A stretch of 58,478 nucleotides of DNA from a virus: positions 1 to 58,478 of the IMG/VR virus record IMGVR_UViG_3300046010_007871. The stretch is one strand, 5' to 3'. The notes under the pieces were generated by a model that worked only from the letters and a program-made list of their open reading frames with translations, searched no databases and was not told the DNA's origin. Positions 40,628-48,191 of this stretch are shown one piece after another. Numbering within the stretch: the stretch's first letter is position 1; the number at the start of each line of letters is the position of its first letter. The translations under genes were made by a program, and so were the position numbers.

Positions 40628-41980
40628 TCATCCCCAGTCAAACGAGCCATCCGATAAGCCGGTGGCGCGGTAGGCCTTGGTGTGTAGTGCGTCGAACGCT
40701 GCAACAAACGCGTCGACCTGGTCATCGTGTCTGTCTTTGATGCCTGTGAAGCTACAGACCTCGTCGACAAAGTCTCGCAGCCACGGCGCCTCGCGCGGCA
40801 CGTGCACGCGTTGGCTTGACCACGCCGCCGCGGTCGAGGTCGCTCGTGAAAGCTTGTCCATCTTGGCCGGGTCGGGCCGAAACGGAATGCCCTCGCGGCG
40901 CAAGAAGTCCACGGTGCCCTTCTCGGTGCCGCCGATGTAGCCGTACAGCTTGGCACCTGGGAAGCGCTCGGTGAGCTCGCGAAGCGTTGCGGCAAACTCG
41001 GTTGCCTTGGCCTGCATGCGCCGCACGTCGAGCACGTACCATGCGTCGAGCTGCGCGTTGTGCGCCATGACTACCGCGACGCTGTAATCGGCGTAGCTGC
41101 TTTCGCTGTACGCGAGGTCGATGCCGATGCTCACTCGATAGGTCTCGGGCAGCTTGTCGTAGAACGACACTCCAGAGAAAAGCTGCCCACCTCGAGGTCG
41201 CGGGCTGCCCATGTAGAGCGCCCACCAATCGTGCTCGCCGACGTCGCGGCGCACGCGCTCGAGGAACTTGGGCGGTCGCTTGTACCAGAGGCTCTTGCCC
41301 TCGTCGTCGAGCGCCGGGAGGTTGATGACCTCCCATGATTGCCCCTCTTGTCGAGCAAGCTCGCCGATGAGGTCGTCGGGATGCCACCTCGTGTGGCATA
41401 CGATGATGCTGGCGCCTGGGTGCACGCGCGTGAGAGCGGCGCTTGTCCACCAGTCGCGAATCTTGCCGCGTACGAGCGCGCTGTCGGCCTCCTCGCGGTT
41501 CTTGTACGGGTCGTCGACAACCAGCACGCCCGAGATGCCGTGGCCTGTCAGCGGGCCACCTACGCCGGTAGCGAGCAGTCCACCACCTGCGTCGGTGCGC
41601 CACTCGGCCATGGCTGAGGAGTCGCCGCGGAGCTTGACCCCCGCGGCGCGCGCGTAGTCACGGCAGAGCCTCGAGCGGCTGTGCGCGTAGTCGGCGCCAT
41701 ACGAGGTGAACGCGTTGGTCTTATCGGGCTTTGCTGCGATGAGCTGCGCAAGCCCGTGCAGGATGCAGAACGTCTTGCCGTGCTGCGGAGGCACCGACAC
41801 CAGCAGCCGCACCTCTTCGCCGTTGCGGATGCGATCGAAAGCGCGACACAGGGCGCCGAGGTGCCGAGGCTCCTCGAGCAGCGGCGACACGCGAGGCACG
41901 AACTCCGCGAGCGGCAGGCGCCACAGCGGCCTATTCGCCGCGCGCTGCACTGCCCAAGCTTGGAGTAGGGGCGTCGTCAT
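40628..41980 (-). CDS. terL: terminase large subunit
   Basis: The 450-aa protein has the packaging ATPase Walker A VSVPPQHGKT (61-70), then NAFTSYGADYAHSRSRLCRD, a Walker B-like GVLVVDDPYKN with the DD pair, IIVCHTRWHPDDLIG (coupling motif), and a C-terminal nuclease domain with VSIGIDLAYSE and later KDRHDDQVDAF supplying acidic residues. These are the two activities that drive and cut packaged DNA. ATG 41980 is chosen because the family-like sequence begins there. A candidate promoter lies about 110 bases upstream. Confidence 0.92.
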   Translation of the reverse strand: MTTPLLQAWAVQRAANRPLWRLPLAEFVPRVSPLLEEPRHLGALCRAFDRIRNGEEVRLLVSVPPQHGKTFCILHGLAQLIAAKPDKTNAFTSYGADYAHSRSRLCRDYARAAGVKLRGDSSAMAEWRTDAGGGLLATGVGGPLTGHGISGVLVVDDPYKNREEADSALVRGKIRDWWTSAALTRVHPGASIIVCHTRWHPDDLIGELARQEGQSWEVINLPALDDEGKSLWYKRPPKFLERVRRDVGEHDWWALYMGSPRPRGGQLFSGVSFYDKLPETYRVSIGIDLAYSESSYADYSVAVVMAHNAQLDAWYVLDVRRMQAKATEFAATLRELTERFPGAKLYGYIGGTEKGTVDFLRREGIPFRPDPAKMDKLSRATSTAAAWSSQRVHVPREAPWLRDFVDEVCSFTGIKDRHDDQVDAFVAAFDALHTKAYRATGLSDGSFDWG

Positions 41981-42112
41981 GGCGCCGAGAGTAGGAGGGC
42001 GCGCACGCGGAGGGGATACACGGCGCGCCCAGCTGACGAGGGACCGACGCCAGCACCACGCCAAACGAGGGAGACACGTCTAGCTGTGGCGAGCAAGAGC
42101 ATACGCTGTAGC
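41981..42112 (-). promoter_or_regulatory. late-operon upstream region with candidate promoter
   Basis: No gene is seen in these 132 bases. On the minus strand TTGCTC (42126-42121), 17 bases and TATGCT (42103-42098) could form a promoter that would start late transcription at about 42091. The -35 box overlaps the end of the Cys-rich gene. A packaging site could also be here, but no repeat or motif marks one. Confidence 0.35.
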
Positions 42113-42460
42113 CTAATCATGAGCAACCGCGTCGAGTGTAGGGCTCGACTCCACGCTATCTACCACGCTCGCGAACATCTGCGCCAGTCGAGTGTTGCGA
42201 GCGTAGGCATTTCGCTCGATCCCATGTGCTCGCCCCATGCACACGCACCGGCAGATGTTGCACGCGGCTGCCTTGCAGCGCTTGCCGCATGCGTGAGGCG
42301 AAGCCACTGGCGACACATACACCACGCGCAGCCACCGCAAACACCTCGAGCACGTGCGCCCAAAGCCAGGAAGCGGCAGCTGCAAGCCGTCGCATGGCGT
42401 GGCGTCGTCGAGCTCGGTCACCACGAGCTGGCACGCGTCGCAGTGGCCAACGAGCTTCAA
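42113..42460 (-). CDS. Cys-rich putative zinc-binding protein, 115 aa
   Basis: ATG 42460 overlaps the previous stop (ATGA), so the gene belongs to the IbrAB-like group. Cysteines occur as HCDAC, TCSRC and CNICRC with several single Cys and His between, enough for two zinc sites. The C-terminal 40 residues are helical. No family recognised. It is the last gene before the terminase. Confidence 0.5.
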   Translation of the reverse strand: MKLVGHCDACQLVVTELDDATPCDGLQLPLPGFGRTCSRCLRWLRVVYVSPVASPHACGKRCKAAACNICRCVCMGRAHGIERNAYARNTRLAQMFASVVDSVESSPTLDAVAHD

Positions 42461-43044
42461 TCCTGCACCATCTCCCAGGCTGACGAGTATGCGCTATTCG
42501 CGAACAGCGCTGCCACGCCAGCCACCTGCTTATATCGGTGCACGGCGTCGAGCTCCATGCCGAGTCGTTGCGCCACTTCTTGCTCGGTCAATCCTTGCTC
42601 GATGAGCGAGCGCACCACGTCTGCGTCGAGGTCAATCGCGTGCACCCCTCGAGCCTTGTTGAACTGGACGGTCGCTGCCATCCGCTTCGTCATATCGTGC
42701 GAGAGCACCACGACAGGCAAGTAGTCGAAGTCCAAGAACTCGTCGCTACCGATGCGCGATCGGTGGAAGCCATCAATGATGACAAACACCCCGTCAGCAT
42801 CATCCCAGATGGTGACGATCGGAAAGCAGAATCCGTTGTCCAGCACGCTTTGCTGTAGTAGCTCCATCTTGTCGGAGCTGACCGCGTTGGGGTTGTATGT
42901 GTTCGCTACGACCAGTTCTCTTTTTACGAGCAGCGTGTTGGCGCATGGCACAAGCACCTGGCCTCGGGTGCGGCTCTGAATGTACACCGGCTGCATCTGT
43001 GCTCGCTCGGCTAGAAAGTCTTGCATTGTATCTATGCGCTTCAT
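42457..43044 (-). CDS. ParB/Srx-like protein (IbrB-like)
   Basis: The 195-aa protein has a ParB-type N-terminal domain: VVANTYNPNAVSSDKMELLQ (55-75 region), QSVLDNGFCFPIVTIWDD and VFVIIDGFHRSRIG, the usual N...s..l..sI...G...Pi.v....IidG.HR pattern. A C-terminal helix-turn-helix (LTEQEVAQRLGMELDAVHRY) follows. It starts at the stop of the IbrA-like gene (TGATG), and this PP-loop/ParB pairing mirrors the IbrA/IbrB pair. ParB-fold proteins bind CTP or act as nucleases or kinases; the activity here is unknown. Confidence 0.7.
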   Translation of the reverse strand: MKRIDTMQDFLAERAQMQPVYIQSRTRGQVLVPCANTLLVKRELVVANTYNPNAVSSDKMELLQQSVLDNGFCFPIVTIWDDADGVFVIIDGFHRSRIGSDEFLDFDYLPVVVLSHDMTKRMAATVQFNKARGVHAIDLDADVVRSLIEQGLTEQEVAQRLGMELDAVHRYKQVAGVAALFANSAYSSAWEMVQD

Positions 43045-44204
43045 CACATCACCCCTTCGTAGTACGCCAGCAAGCTCTCCCGGTGCACTTGCCACGGGTC
43101 TGGCTTGTTATCGATCGGCAGGTTGTTTTCGTAGTCATTGAGCACCAGTTGTCGGCACTGCTGGCGCGCAACGTATTCGTTTTGTAGTTGAGCCTCAAAG
43201 CGCGCCTCAAAGATTGGTCGCCGCGCTTGGTCAAGATGTGTGGCTAGCAACAAATTGCGATAAGCTGTCCACGTCTTGTGAGCCTTCGGCAGCTTGGTGC
43301 ACTTGAGCATCTTGGCTGCCTTGCCTGTCTCTTGGGCAAGGGCGATGCCCTTGATGCGCTTCAGCAATCGCTCGTAGGTCTTTGGCTCAAACTCGGGGAG
43401 GTCGGCAATCGACTTGAAAGCGCGCTCGTGAATCAACGACGAGATGCGCATCTGCGTCGGATAGACGCCCTTCTTGTGCATGTGGTCATAGACTTTATGA
43501 TATTGCAACTTCTCGTCGTGGATGTATCTCCACACGTCCGAGACGTCCCAGTCGAATACTGGGTAAAGCGTCCAGTTTCTGCCTCGCTTGCTGCCCCAAT
43601 AGACTTGTTGCCCACCGATGGTAACTGGATGGTCTACAACGGCGCGCCATCGGTTAAGCGACTCGCCCTTGGCACGCAAGCCCACGAGCCACGCCGTGTG
43701 ATCGTAGCATCGCTCGAAGTTCTGAATGACGCCGTAAAAGTCGAGCCTCTTGCAACCTGAGCGAAATCGCTCTTGGGCTTCTGGCCATGGCTTGTGCTTG
43801 ATGGTGCCAGGCGCGTTGCGCTTCTTGCGCATCCATCGCGCGCTCTCGCCTGGCGCCCACGCTTGCAGCTCGGCCTCGCTTACGCTGGTAGCGTTGGTCA
43901 GCGTGAACGGCACCTGCAGCCACAGCGGCGTGGTGTTTTCTGGGTAGAGCTGCATCATGTACTCCACCTGTTCGATGGTGGACTGATACATCGCCTCCTC
44001 GTCAAGGAAAAACAAACCGATGCGTCGATTGCGTCTGTTTGCTTCCACGAGTGCAAGATGAGCCAGCACGGTGCTGTCTTTGCCACCGCTGATGGAGCAG
44101 ATAATCTGCTTGATGTGTCCCAGCTCTACCTGGTCAAACAGCCAGGAGATGCGTCGCCTTGCGGCTGCTAGTACGGTCTCACCGGTCAAGATTTTGCGCG
44201 GCAT
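43044..44204 (-). CDS. PP-loop ATP-pyrophosphatase, PAPS-reductase family with DUF3440-type C-terminus (IbrA-like)
   Basis: The 386-aa protein has the PP-loop IICSISGGKDSTVLAHLALV (SGGKDS at 39-44), then RIGLFFLDEEAMYQSTIEQV as in PAPS-reductase-like enzymes, and WTLYPVFDWDVSDVWRYIHD, a segment typical of IbrA/DUF3440 proteins. PP-loop enzymes adenylate a substrate, often before sulfur transfer; DndC in phosphorothioate DNA modification is a relative. Directly paired with a ParB-like gene. Biosynthetic sulfate reduction is unlikely in a phage; nucleic-acid modification is a reasonable inference. Confidence 0.75.
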   Translation of the reverse strand: MPRKILTGETVLAAARRRISWLFDQVELGHIKQIICSISGGKDSTVLAHLALVEANRRNRRIGLFFLDEEAMYQSTIEQVEYMMQLYPENTTPLWLQVPFTLTNATSVSEAELQAWAPGESARWMRKKRNAPGTIKHKPWPEAQERFRSGCKRLDFYGVIQNFERCYDHTAWLVGLRAKGESLNRWRAVVDHPVTIGGQQVYWGSKRGRNWTLYPVFDWDVSDVWRYIHDEKLQYHKVYDHMHKKGVYPTQMRISSLIHERAFKSIADLPEFEPKTYERLLKRIKGIALAQETGKAAKMLKCTKLPKAHKTWTAYRNLLLATHLDQARRPIFEARFEAQLQNEYVARQQCRQLVLNDYENNLPIDNKPDPWQVHRESLLAYYEGVM

Positions 44205-45084
44205 CGTTCACCCTCTGCGCCCATGCGCTCCAGCGGTCCCAGTACCAGGTGTCCGCTTTTGTGTCGGCTACCATCACTGGCAGCCGCTCTTGCTCTGTGA
44301 CCGTCAAGAAGTCGGTCATCTCGAGGTGATTGTGAGGCAACTCTAGCGCGATTCGTTCGCCTTGGCTAGTCACTTCTCGGTAGCTAGTCACGTCTGGCAA
44401 ACGCAGGCGCTGGTTCCTGGCGACGTACCGCAGCAAGGGGTTGGCTTGCGCCGCCTTGTCCTTGCCGGTCACCAGGGCAAGTGACCTCGGGATAATGTGC
44501 GGGTCCTTGTCTGGATCGTTGCGCACCTGCTCAAAGAGCTTGACTCTTTCCGCGGCGTAGAGCTCATGCGTGCGTCGACTCATCTGCACGTCGATTCGCT
44601 CAAGATGTAGTGGTCGCCTGATCACTTGCAGATCGACCTCCTCGAGCATCGATCTGTCGTAGCCTCGGTCGAACCACCTCGAGTTGGTCTCCCAGTCTAG
44701 GAGCGTCATGACGTCGTCGGGTTGCTCGATCAACGGGTATCGCTGGAAGATAGCCCGATGCTGCAGGTTGTGAAGGAACGTGCGCACGCAGTTGTTTTCG
44801 AGACACTTTCGTTCTCGGCCTCGCAGGCACTCGTTGAACACCAGCAGCGTGCGGTCTGCTGGCATCTGCAGGATGCGATAGTAAAACCGATACGCAATGA
44901 CGTCGGGCCAGTGCAGGAACGTGCCAGGCTCGTTTAGGTCGTCCGGCTGCACGACTCGACGCCGAGCGAACGACGGCGCCAGCTGCTCTGGAGATATGAC
45001 ACAAACGCGGTCAAGGCCATGCGCGGCACAGTAGTCGCGAACAGCCTTAGTCTTGCCCGCATCGTCAAGACCGATACGAATCAT
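44179..45084 (-). CDS. putative P-loop (Walker A) protein, 301 aa
   Basis: The protein starts MIRIGLDDAGKTKAVRDYCA, a perfect Walker A (GxxxxGKT, residues 5-12). A possible Walker B, RTLLVFNECLRGRE, occurs near residue 85, and cysteines follow. The rest shows DWETNSRWFDRGYDRSMLEE and a helical C-terminus with ADTKADTWYWDRWSAWAQRV. No family recognised. ATG 45084 overlaps the stop of a 71-aa gene whose product shares the same N-terminal 30 residues in degenerate form. Just upstream of the IbrA-like gene, which it overlaps by 26 bases. Confidence 0.6.
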   Translation of the reverse strand: MIRIGLDDAGKTKAVRDYCAAHGLDRVCVISPEQLAPSFARRRVVQPDDLNEPGTFLHWPDVIAYRFYYRILQMPADRTLLVFNECLRGRERKCLENNCVRTFLHNLQHRAIFQRYPLIEQPDDVMTLLDWETNSRWFDRGYDRSMLEEVDLQVIRRPLHLERIDVQMSRRTHELYAAERVKLFEQVRNDPDKDPHIIPRSLALVTGKDKAAQANPLLRYVARNQRLRLPDVTSYREVTSQGERIALELPHNHLEMTDFLTVTEQERLPVMVADTKADTWYWDRWSAWAQRVNDAAQNLDR

Positions 45085-45296
45085 CTGTGAGCCTTTCTCA
45101 GCCACGTCAGCGTGACCTCGAGGGTCGCCGGATCGGTCATGTGCTCGGCTGCCCATGACGGCGCGAAGCGCGAAGGCGAGAGGACGTAGACCTTCTTGAT
45201 CTCGTGCTCCTCGCGGTAGCGCGTGACAATCTCGCCCTTTGCGGTGTCGTCGAGCCCCAGGTGAATCACGGCATTGGCTCTCGGCGCATGAACCAT
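45081..45296 (-). CDS. short degenerate paralogue of the Walker-A protein, 71 aa
   Basis: The segment VIHLGLDDTAKGEIVTRYRE followed by KKVYVLSPSRFAPSW parallels IRIGLDDAGKTKAV and DRVCVISPEQLAPSF of the next gene product. The Walker A is lost (AKG instead of GKT), so nucleotide binding is unlikely. It could be a regulatory subunit competing with or pairing with the full-length protein, or a decaying duplicate. The frame is intact and coupled (ATGA), which favours a functional protein. Confidence 0.55.
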   Translation of the reverse strand: MVHAPRANAVIHLGLDDTAKGEIVTRYREEHEIKKVYVLSPSRFAPSWAAEHMTDPATLEVTLTWLRKAHR

Positions 45297-45625
45297 CCAC
45301 CGTTGCCGCGGCGCCAGTTCACGAATCCTGTCCGCTCGTGAAGCCTGCGCGATGCCGGGTTTGAGTCCGAGACGAAGGCGCAGAAACGCACGCTAGGCCG
45401 CGCCCGGTAGTAGGCCGTCACGAGCCCGCGCCCGCGGTACTCTGGCAAGACGAAGATTGGTCCGAGGCGATGCCCCCAGCGGTGCTCATGCGGCGTCACA
45501 AACCCGACCACGCGCCCGTCGCAGACGAGCGGGTCTCTCGCGTCGGCCCGTCGCACGAAGCCACGGACCTCGTAGGTCCTGTTGGCCTGTCGCAGCATCT
45601 CTATCGGCACTTCGAGCGCAGCCAT
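45266..45625 (-). CDS. GNAT-family acetyltransferase, 119 aa
   Basis: The protein shows the GNAT core: LGPIFVLPEYRGRGLVTAYY (54-73) with the R-G-x-G acetyl-CoA loop, then VSDSNPASRRLHERTGFVNW (the N..s..lye..GF motif). ATG 45625 follows an AAAGGA site. It overlaps both the upstream methyltransferase (25 bases) and the downstream 71-aa gene. The substrate is unknown; company with a methyltransferase and PP-loop gene hints at base or protein modification. Confidence 0.7.
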   Translation of the reverse strand: MAALEVPIEMLRQANRTYEVRGFVRRADARDPLVCDGRVVGFVTPHEHRWGHRLGPIFVLPEYRGRGLVTAYYRARPSVRFCAFVSDSNPASRRLHERTGFVNWRRGNGGWFMRREPMP

Positions 45626-46242
45626 GTTGCCGTCCTTTCGAGGCGCGTCGCGTTCATCTCGGTGCCGCGAAACGACGCACCGAGCTTGTGTGCCCACCTG
45701 GCCGTCATGCCGAGCCCCGTGCATGGGTCGAGGACGAGGTGGTTTGGCTGCACGCAACAGGAGAGAACATGCTTGGTTACCGGCTCGCCGTGAGGCACTT
45801 CGGGCCAGTCTCGGTCAATCTCTTGCGTCAGCATGTGCAGGCGAGGCATGGCCTCTGCCCGACCGAACAGGTTGAGCGTGACCGGCAAGGGCTTGCTCTT
45901 CGGGCCGTACGTCATCATCCATTGGCGCACGTGCTCAAAGCCATGCGCTGCCATGGTCTCCGAGAGCTGGTCAGCCCACCGGCATCCCATCTCGATGAAC
46001 ACAGGCGCCTCTGGTTTGGTGTGCGCCATGGCAACGCCTGCGAAGGCGTCGAGGAACTTTTCCCATGACGTGCGCGGAGCAGAGCCTCGCTCGCGCATCG
46101 TGTGCCAGTATTGCTGATTCCCAGGCCCCCACGGTGGGTCGCTGTAGAGCACGTCCGCGAGCTCTGCGCCCATGAGCTGCGAGACCGCAGCGGTCGTAAT
46201 GTCGCCCACCATGAGGGCGTGCGTGCCGATTTGAATCTTCAT
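45601..46242 (-). CDS. DNA methyltransferase, DPPW type (beta-class order), 213 aa
   Basis: The protein has the catalytic motif DVLYSDPPWGPGNQQYW (DPPW at 35-38) and a C-terminal SAM site, HLVLDPCTGLGMTARWAHKL, then FRGTEMNATRLERT, in beta-class order. It is short and lacks an obvious target-recognition domain, which suggests either low specificity or a partner subunit. ATG 46242 overlaps the preceding small gene (ATGA). N6-adenine or N4-cytosine in DNA is the likely target; RNA cannot be excluded. Confidence 0.72.
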   Translation of the reverse strand: MKIQIGTHALMVGDITTAAVSQLMGAELADVLYSDPPWGPGNQQYWHTMRERGSAPRTSWEKFLDAFAGVAMAHTKPEAPVFIEMGCRWADQLSETMAAHGFEHVRQWMMTYGPKSKPLPVTLNLFGRAEAMPRLHMLTQEIDRDWPEVPHGEPVTKHVLSCCVQPNHLVLDPCTGLGMTARWAHKLGASFRGTEMNATRLERTATWLRSKCR

Positions 46243-46475
46243 CGGTCCTTTGCGATCTGGTATGCGAGCTCGCGCACCTGCGTCGCACTGAGGTTGCGCC
46301 AGAAGGTACCGGCGCTCGACATATGTGGATTCTTGTTGCAGAAGATTCTAGCCTGGCGAGCCAGGGCGGCGCGACGCGACGAGCTGAGGTTGCGGAAGGC
46401 GACGACCGATTGGTTGCTCCAGTCGGCGTGGAGGTGCGCGGCTAGGATGTTGTCCATGTCTTGAAGCTGTTTCAT
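46239..46475 (-). CDS. small basic helical protein, tandem paralogue B, 78 aa
   Basis: It shares with the upstream 61-aa protein the core VVAFRNLSSSRRAAL.RQAR, I.CN.NPHM.SAG, and LSATQVRELAYQIAK. It has an extra N-terminal stretch (MKQLQDMDNILAAHLHADWS). DNA of the two genes is almost identical over a 45-base stretch (about 46362-46406 and 46600-46644), so the duplication is recent. Function unknown. Confidence 0.6.
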   Translation of the reverse strand: MKQLQDMDNILAAHLHADWSNQSVVAFRNLSSSRRAALARQARIFCNKNPHMSSAGTFWRNLSATQVRELAYQIAKDR

Positions 46476-46478
46476 CGG

Positions 46479-46664
46479 TCAGCCCTTTGCGATCTGGTAT
46501 GCCAGCTCGCGCACCTGGGTGGCGCTCAGGCCTTGCCACCACTTACCCGCGCTCGCCATGTGCGGGTTTTGGTTGCAGTAGATGCGAGCCTGTCGCGACA
46601 GGGCGGCGCGGCGCGACGAGCTGAGGTTGCGGAAGGCGACGACCGAGGGGTTGTTGTTGTCCAT
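46479..46664 (-). CDS. small basic helical protein, tandem paralogue A, 61 aa
   Basis: First gene after the CRISPR-like operon, transcribed from its own promoter with the ATG exactly where transcription should start. The product (MDNNNPSVVAFRNLSSSRRA, then LSRQARIYCNQNPHM) is small, basic and helical. No known family. Position beside the type IV-B module makes it a candidate accessory or regulator, without direct evidence. Confidence 0.6.
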   Translation of the reverse strand: MDNNNPSVVAFRNLSSSRRAALSRQARIYCNQNPHMASAGKWWQGLSATQVRELAYQIAKG

Positions 46665-46670
46665 GCCCAG

Positions 46671-46699
46671 ACAATAGCGCTAGACCTCTCGCGTGTCAA
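46671..46699 (-). promoter_or_regulatory. leaderless promoter for the accessory block
   Basis: On the minus strand TTGACA (46699-46694), 17 bases, TATTGT (46676-46671), then six bases to the ATG at 46664. The predicted start of transcription is the A of the ATG. GCGCTATTGT is shared with promoter modules 1 and 4. It lies 18 bases after the cysH stop. Confidence 0.6.
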
Positions 46700-46716
46700 G
46701 CGTCGCGGTCACTTTT

Positions 46717-47520
46717 TTAGCTGACGGTGTCGAGGGCTGGCATGAAGTCGCGCCACAGGCGGTGCAGGCTGGGGTAGTAGTGCCGCAGCCATGCGGCATG
46801 GGTACGGCTACGCCCGCACACCCACCAGCTCTTGCGCACGGTCCACGGCGCATCTCGGTGTATGTACCCGATGCAGCGGTAGAGGGGCAGCAGGGGCACC
46901 TCGCGCGAATGCACGTATGCCAACACGTCGAGGCCCGACCACCACGCTAGCGGGTGGGCATGCACCCTGCCACACTTGAGGCGCGCGACTGGGCCAGCGG
47001 TAGAGAGGCGCATCATGCGGGCGTCGTTCTCTTGCGCTCGCAGCCCCATCATGACGCACCCGTAGGCTGCGCTGGCTCGGTCAACGAGGTCGTAGAACAC
47101 CACACGCGACAGGCCAGCGGAGCGCGAGTGCAGGTCCTGGTCGACCTCGCGCATGTGCTCGCGCAGGTAGTCGAGCGCCGAGACATCTGGGCGTAGCACC
47201 TCGAGCTGTGCGCCCCAGCTGACGGCGAGCTCGCGCACGAACGCCTCTTCGCCTGGGTAGTCTAGGTCGTCCTTCTGCGAGATAAGCGGCACGTGTGTGA
47301 GGCCCAGCTCGTGCACGACGAGATGCGCGAGGCAGGTGGAGTCCTTGCCAGCCGACCACATGACACACGCGCGCGGCTCCAGCTCTAGCGCCTCGAGCAC
47401 GTAGCGCTTGGCTTGCGTTACGCGGCGCTGGAAGCCTGGCGAGCGCGCATGCACGTCGCACACGCGCCGCCAGTAGTCCCACGCCTCATGGTCCTCGCGA
47501 CGTAGGACGGGCTCTATCAC
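46717..47520 (-). CDS. cysH: CysH-like PP-loop protein of the type IV-B CRISPR module
   Basis: The 267-aa protein belongs to the PAPS-reductase/PP-loop family: CVMWSAGKDSTCLAHLVVHE (SAGKDST at 56-62), then THVPLISQKDDLDYPGEEAF and a C-terminal Trp/His-rich region with cysteines. CysH-like genes are the known companion of type IV-B CRISPR-Cas loci, where their role is unresolved. GTG 47520 overlaps the csf3 stop (GTGA), making it the fifth gene of the operon. It is only distantly similar to the second PP-loop protein encoded at 43044-44204. Confidence 0.8.
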   Translation of the reverse strand: MIEPVLRREDHEAWDYWRRVCDVHARSPGFQRRVTQAKRYVLEALELEPRACVMWSAGKDSTCLAHLVVHELGLTHVPLISQKDDLDYPGEEAFVRELAVSWGAQLEVLRPDVSALDYLREHMREVDQDLHSRSAGLSRVVFYDLVDRASAAYGCVMMGLRAQENDARMMRLSTAGPVARLKCGRVHAHPLAWWSGLDVLAYVHSREVPLLPLYRCIGYIHRDAPWTVRKSWWVCGRSRTHAAWLRHYYPSLHRLWRDFMPALDTVS

Positions 47521-48191
47521 TGTCGGATGGCCTCTGCAGGCACGGCGATCGGCACTTCTAGCCACCTGGTCCAGTAGGGGTAGGTGAGCGTGCCTTGGCT
47601 GAGCTGCGCCTGGTCCGAGAGGCCAGGATAGTCGGCTGGCAGGTTGCGCATCGGCATGCCATCTCGCAGCACTGGGAAGCCAGGCCACAGCTCGTCGTCG
47701 CGCATCTCACGCACGGCCCACGCGATGACTCGCCCGCATCCGGTCGAGCGCTTCTTGCCCACGTACGAGATGAGCTGCAGCAACCGCCACACCTCGTCTC
47801 GGTCGCCGACGCACCACCAGGTCATGCGGTCACCTGCAGCGTGAAACGTGCGCAGAGGCAGCCGATACGAGCGAGCCGCGCCTGCATCGATGCGATACGA
47901 CCGAAACCGTTGCTCTCCCAGTGCTTGCGCCTCTTGCTGCGGGAAGCGTCGGTTGATCCACCGCTGCTCTGACTCCTCCACCTCGCAGTGTCCGACGCTG
48001 GCGAGGTGAAAGCGTCGCGAGTCATGCCATGCGACTGGGATGTCGACATGCCTTAGCTCGGTCTCTAACGGGGCGTTGTAGATGCCCTGCTCCATGGCGA
48101 CGGCTGCGGCGAGCAGCCCATCGAGTGCGAGCGGTCCGTTTGGCAGCGCTACGGCGCCTCGGAGCGTTGCGACGACCTCGAGCGCCCTCAC
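47517..48191 (-). CDS. csf3: Csf3/Cas5-like subunit, type IV-B CRISPR-Cas
   Basis: The 224-aa protein fits Csf3 (Cas5-group RAMP): VVATLRGAVALPNGPLALDG (6-25) with the LDG-LLA-A motif at the first strand and helix, HDSRRFHLASVGHCE (56-70), and the RAMP glycine loop SYVGKKRSTGCGRVIAW (142-158). Cas5 subunits cap the 5' end of the guide RNA and contact Cas7. GTG 48191 overlaps the csf2 stop (GTGA). Length is typical. Without Cas6 in the window, how guides would be made is unclear. Confidence 0.8.
   Translation of the reverse strand: MRALEVVATLRGAVALPNGPLALDGLLAAAVAMEQGIYNAPLETELRHVDIPVAWHDSRRFHLASVGHCEVEESEQRWINRRFPQQEAQALGEQRFRSYRIDAGAARSYRLPLRTFHAAGDRMTWWCVGDRDEVWRLLQLISYVGKKRSTGCGRVIAWAVREMRDDELWPGFPVLRDGMPMRNLPADYPGLSDQAQLSQGTLTYPYWTRWLEVPIAVPAEAIRQ

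Noticed and set aside
41981-42112. tRNA or small RNA gene in the gap before the terminase
   Set aside because: No cloverleaf or strong hairpin with a terminator could be drawn; only a weak promoter is visible.
46717-47520. CysH as a sulfate-assimilation auxiliary metabolic gene
   Set aside because: It is translationally coupled to csf3 and matches the known type IV-B companion; no other sulfur-assimilation gene is present.
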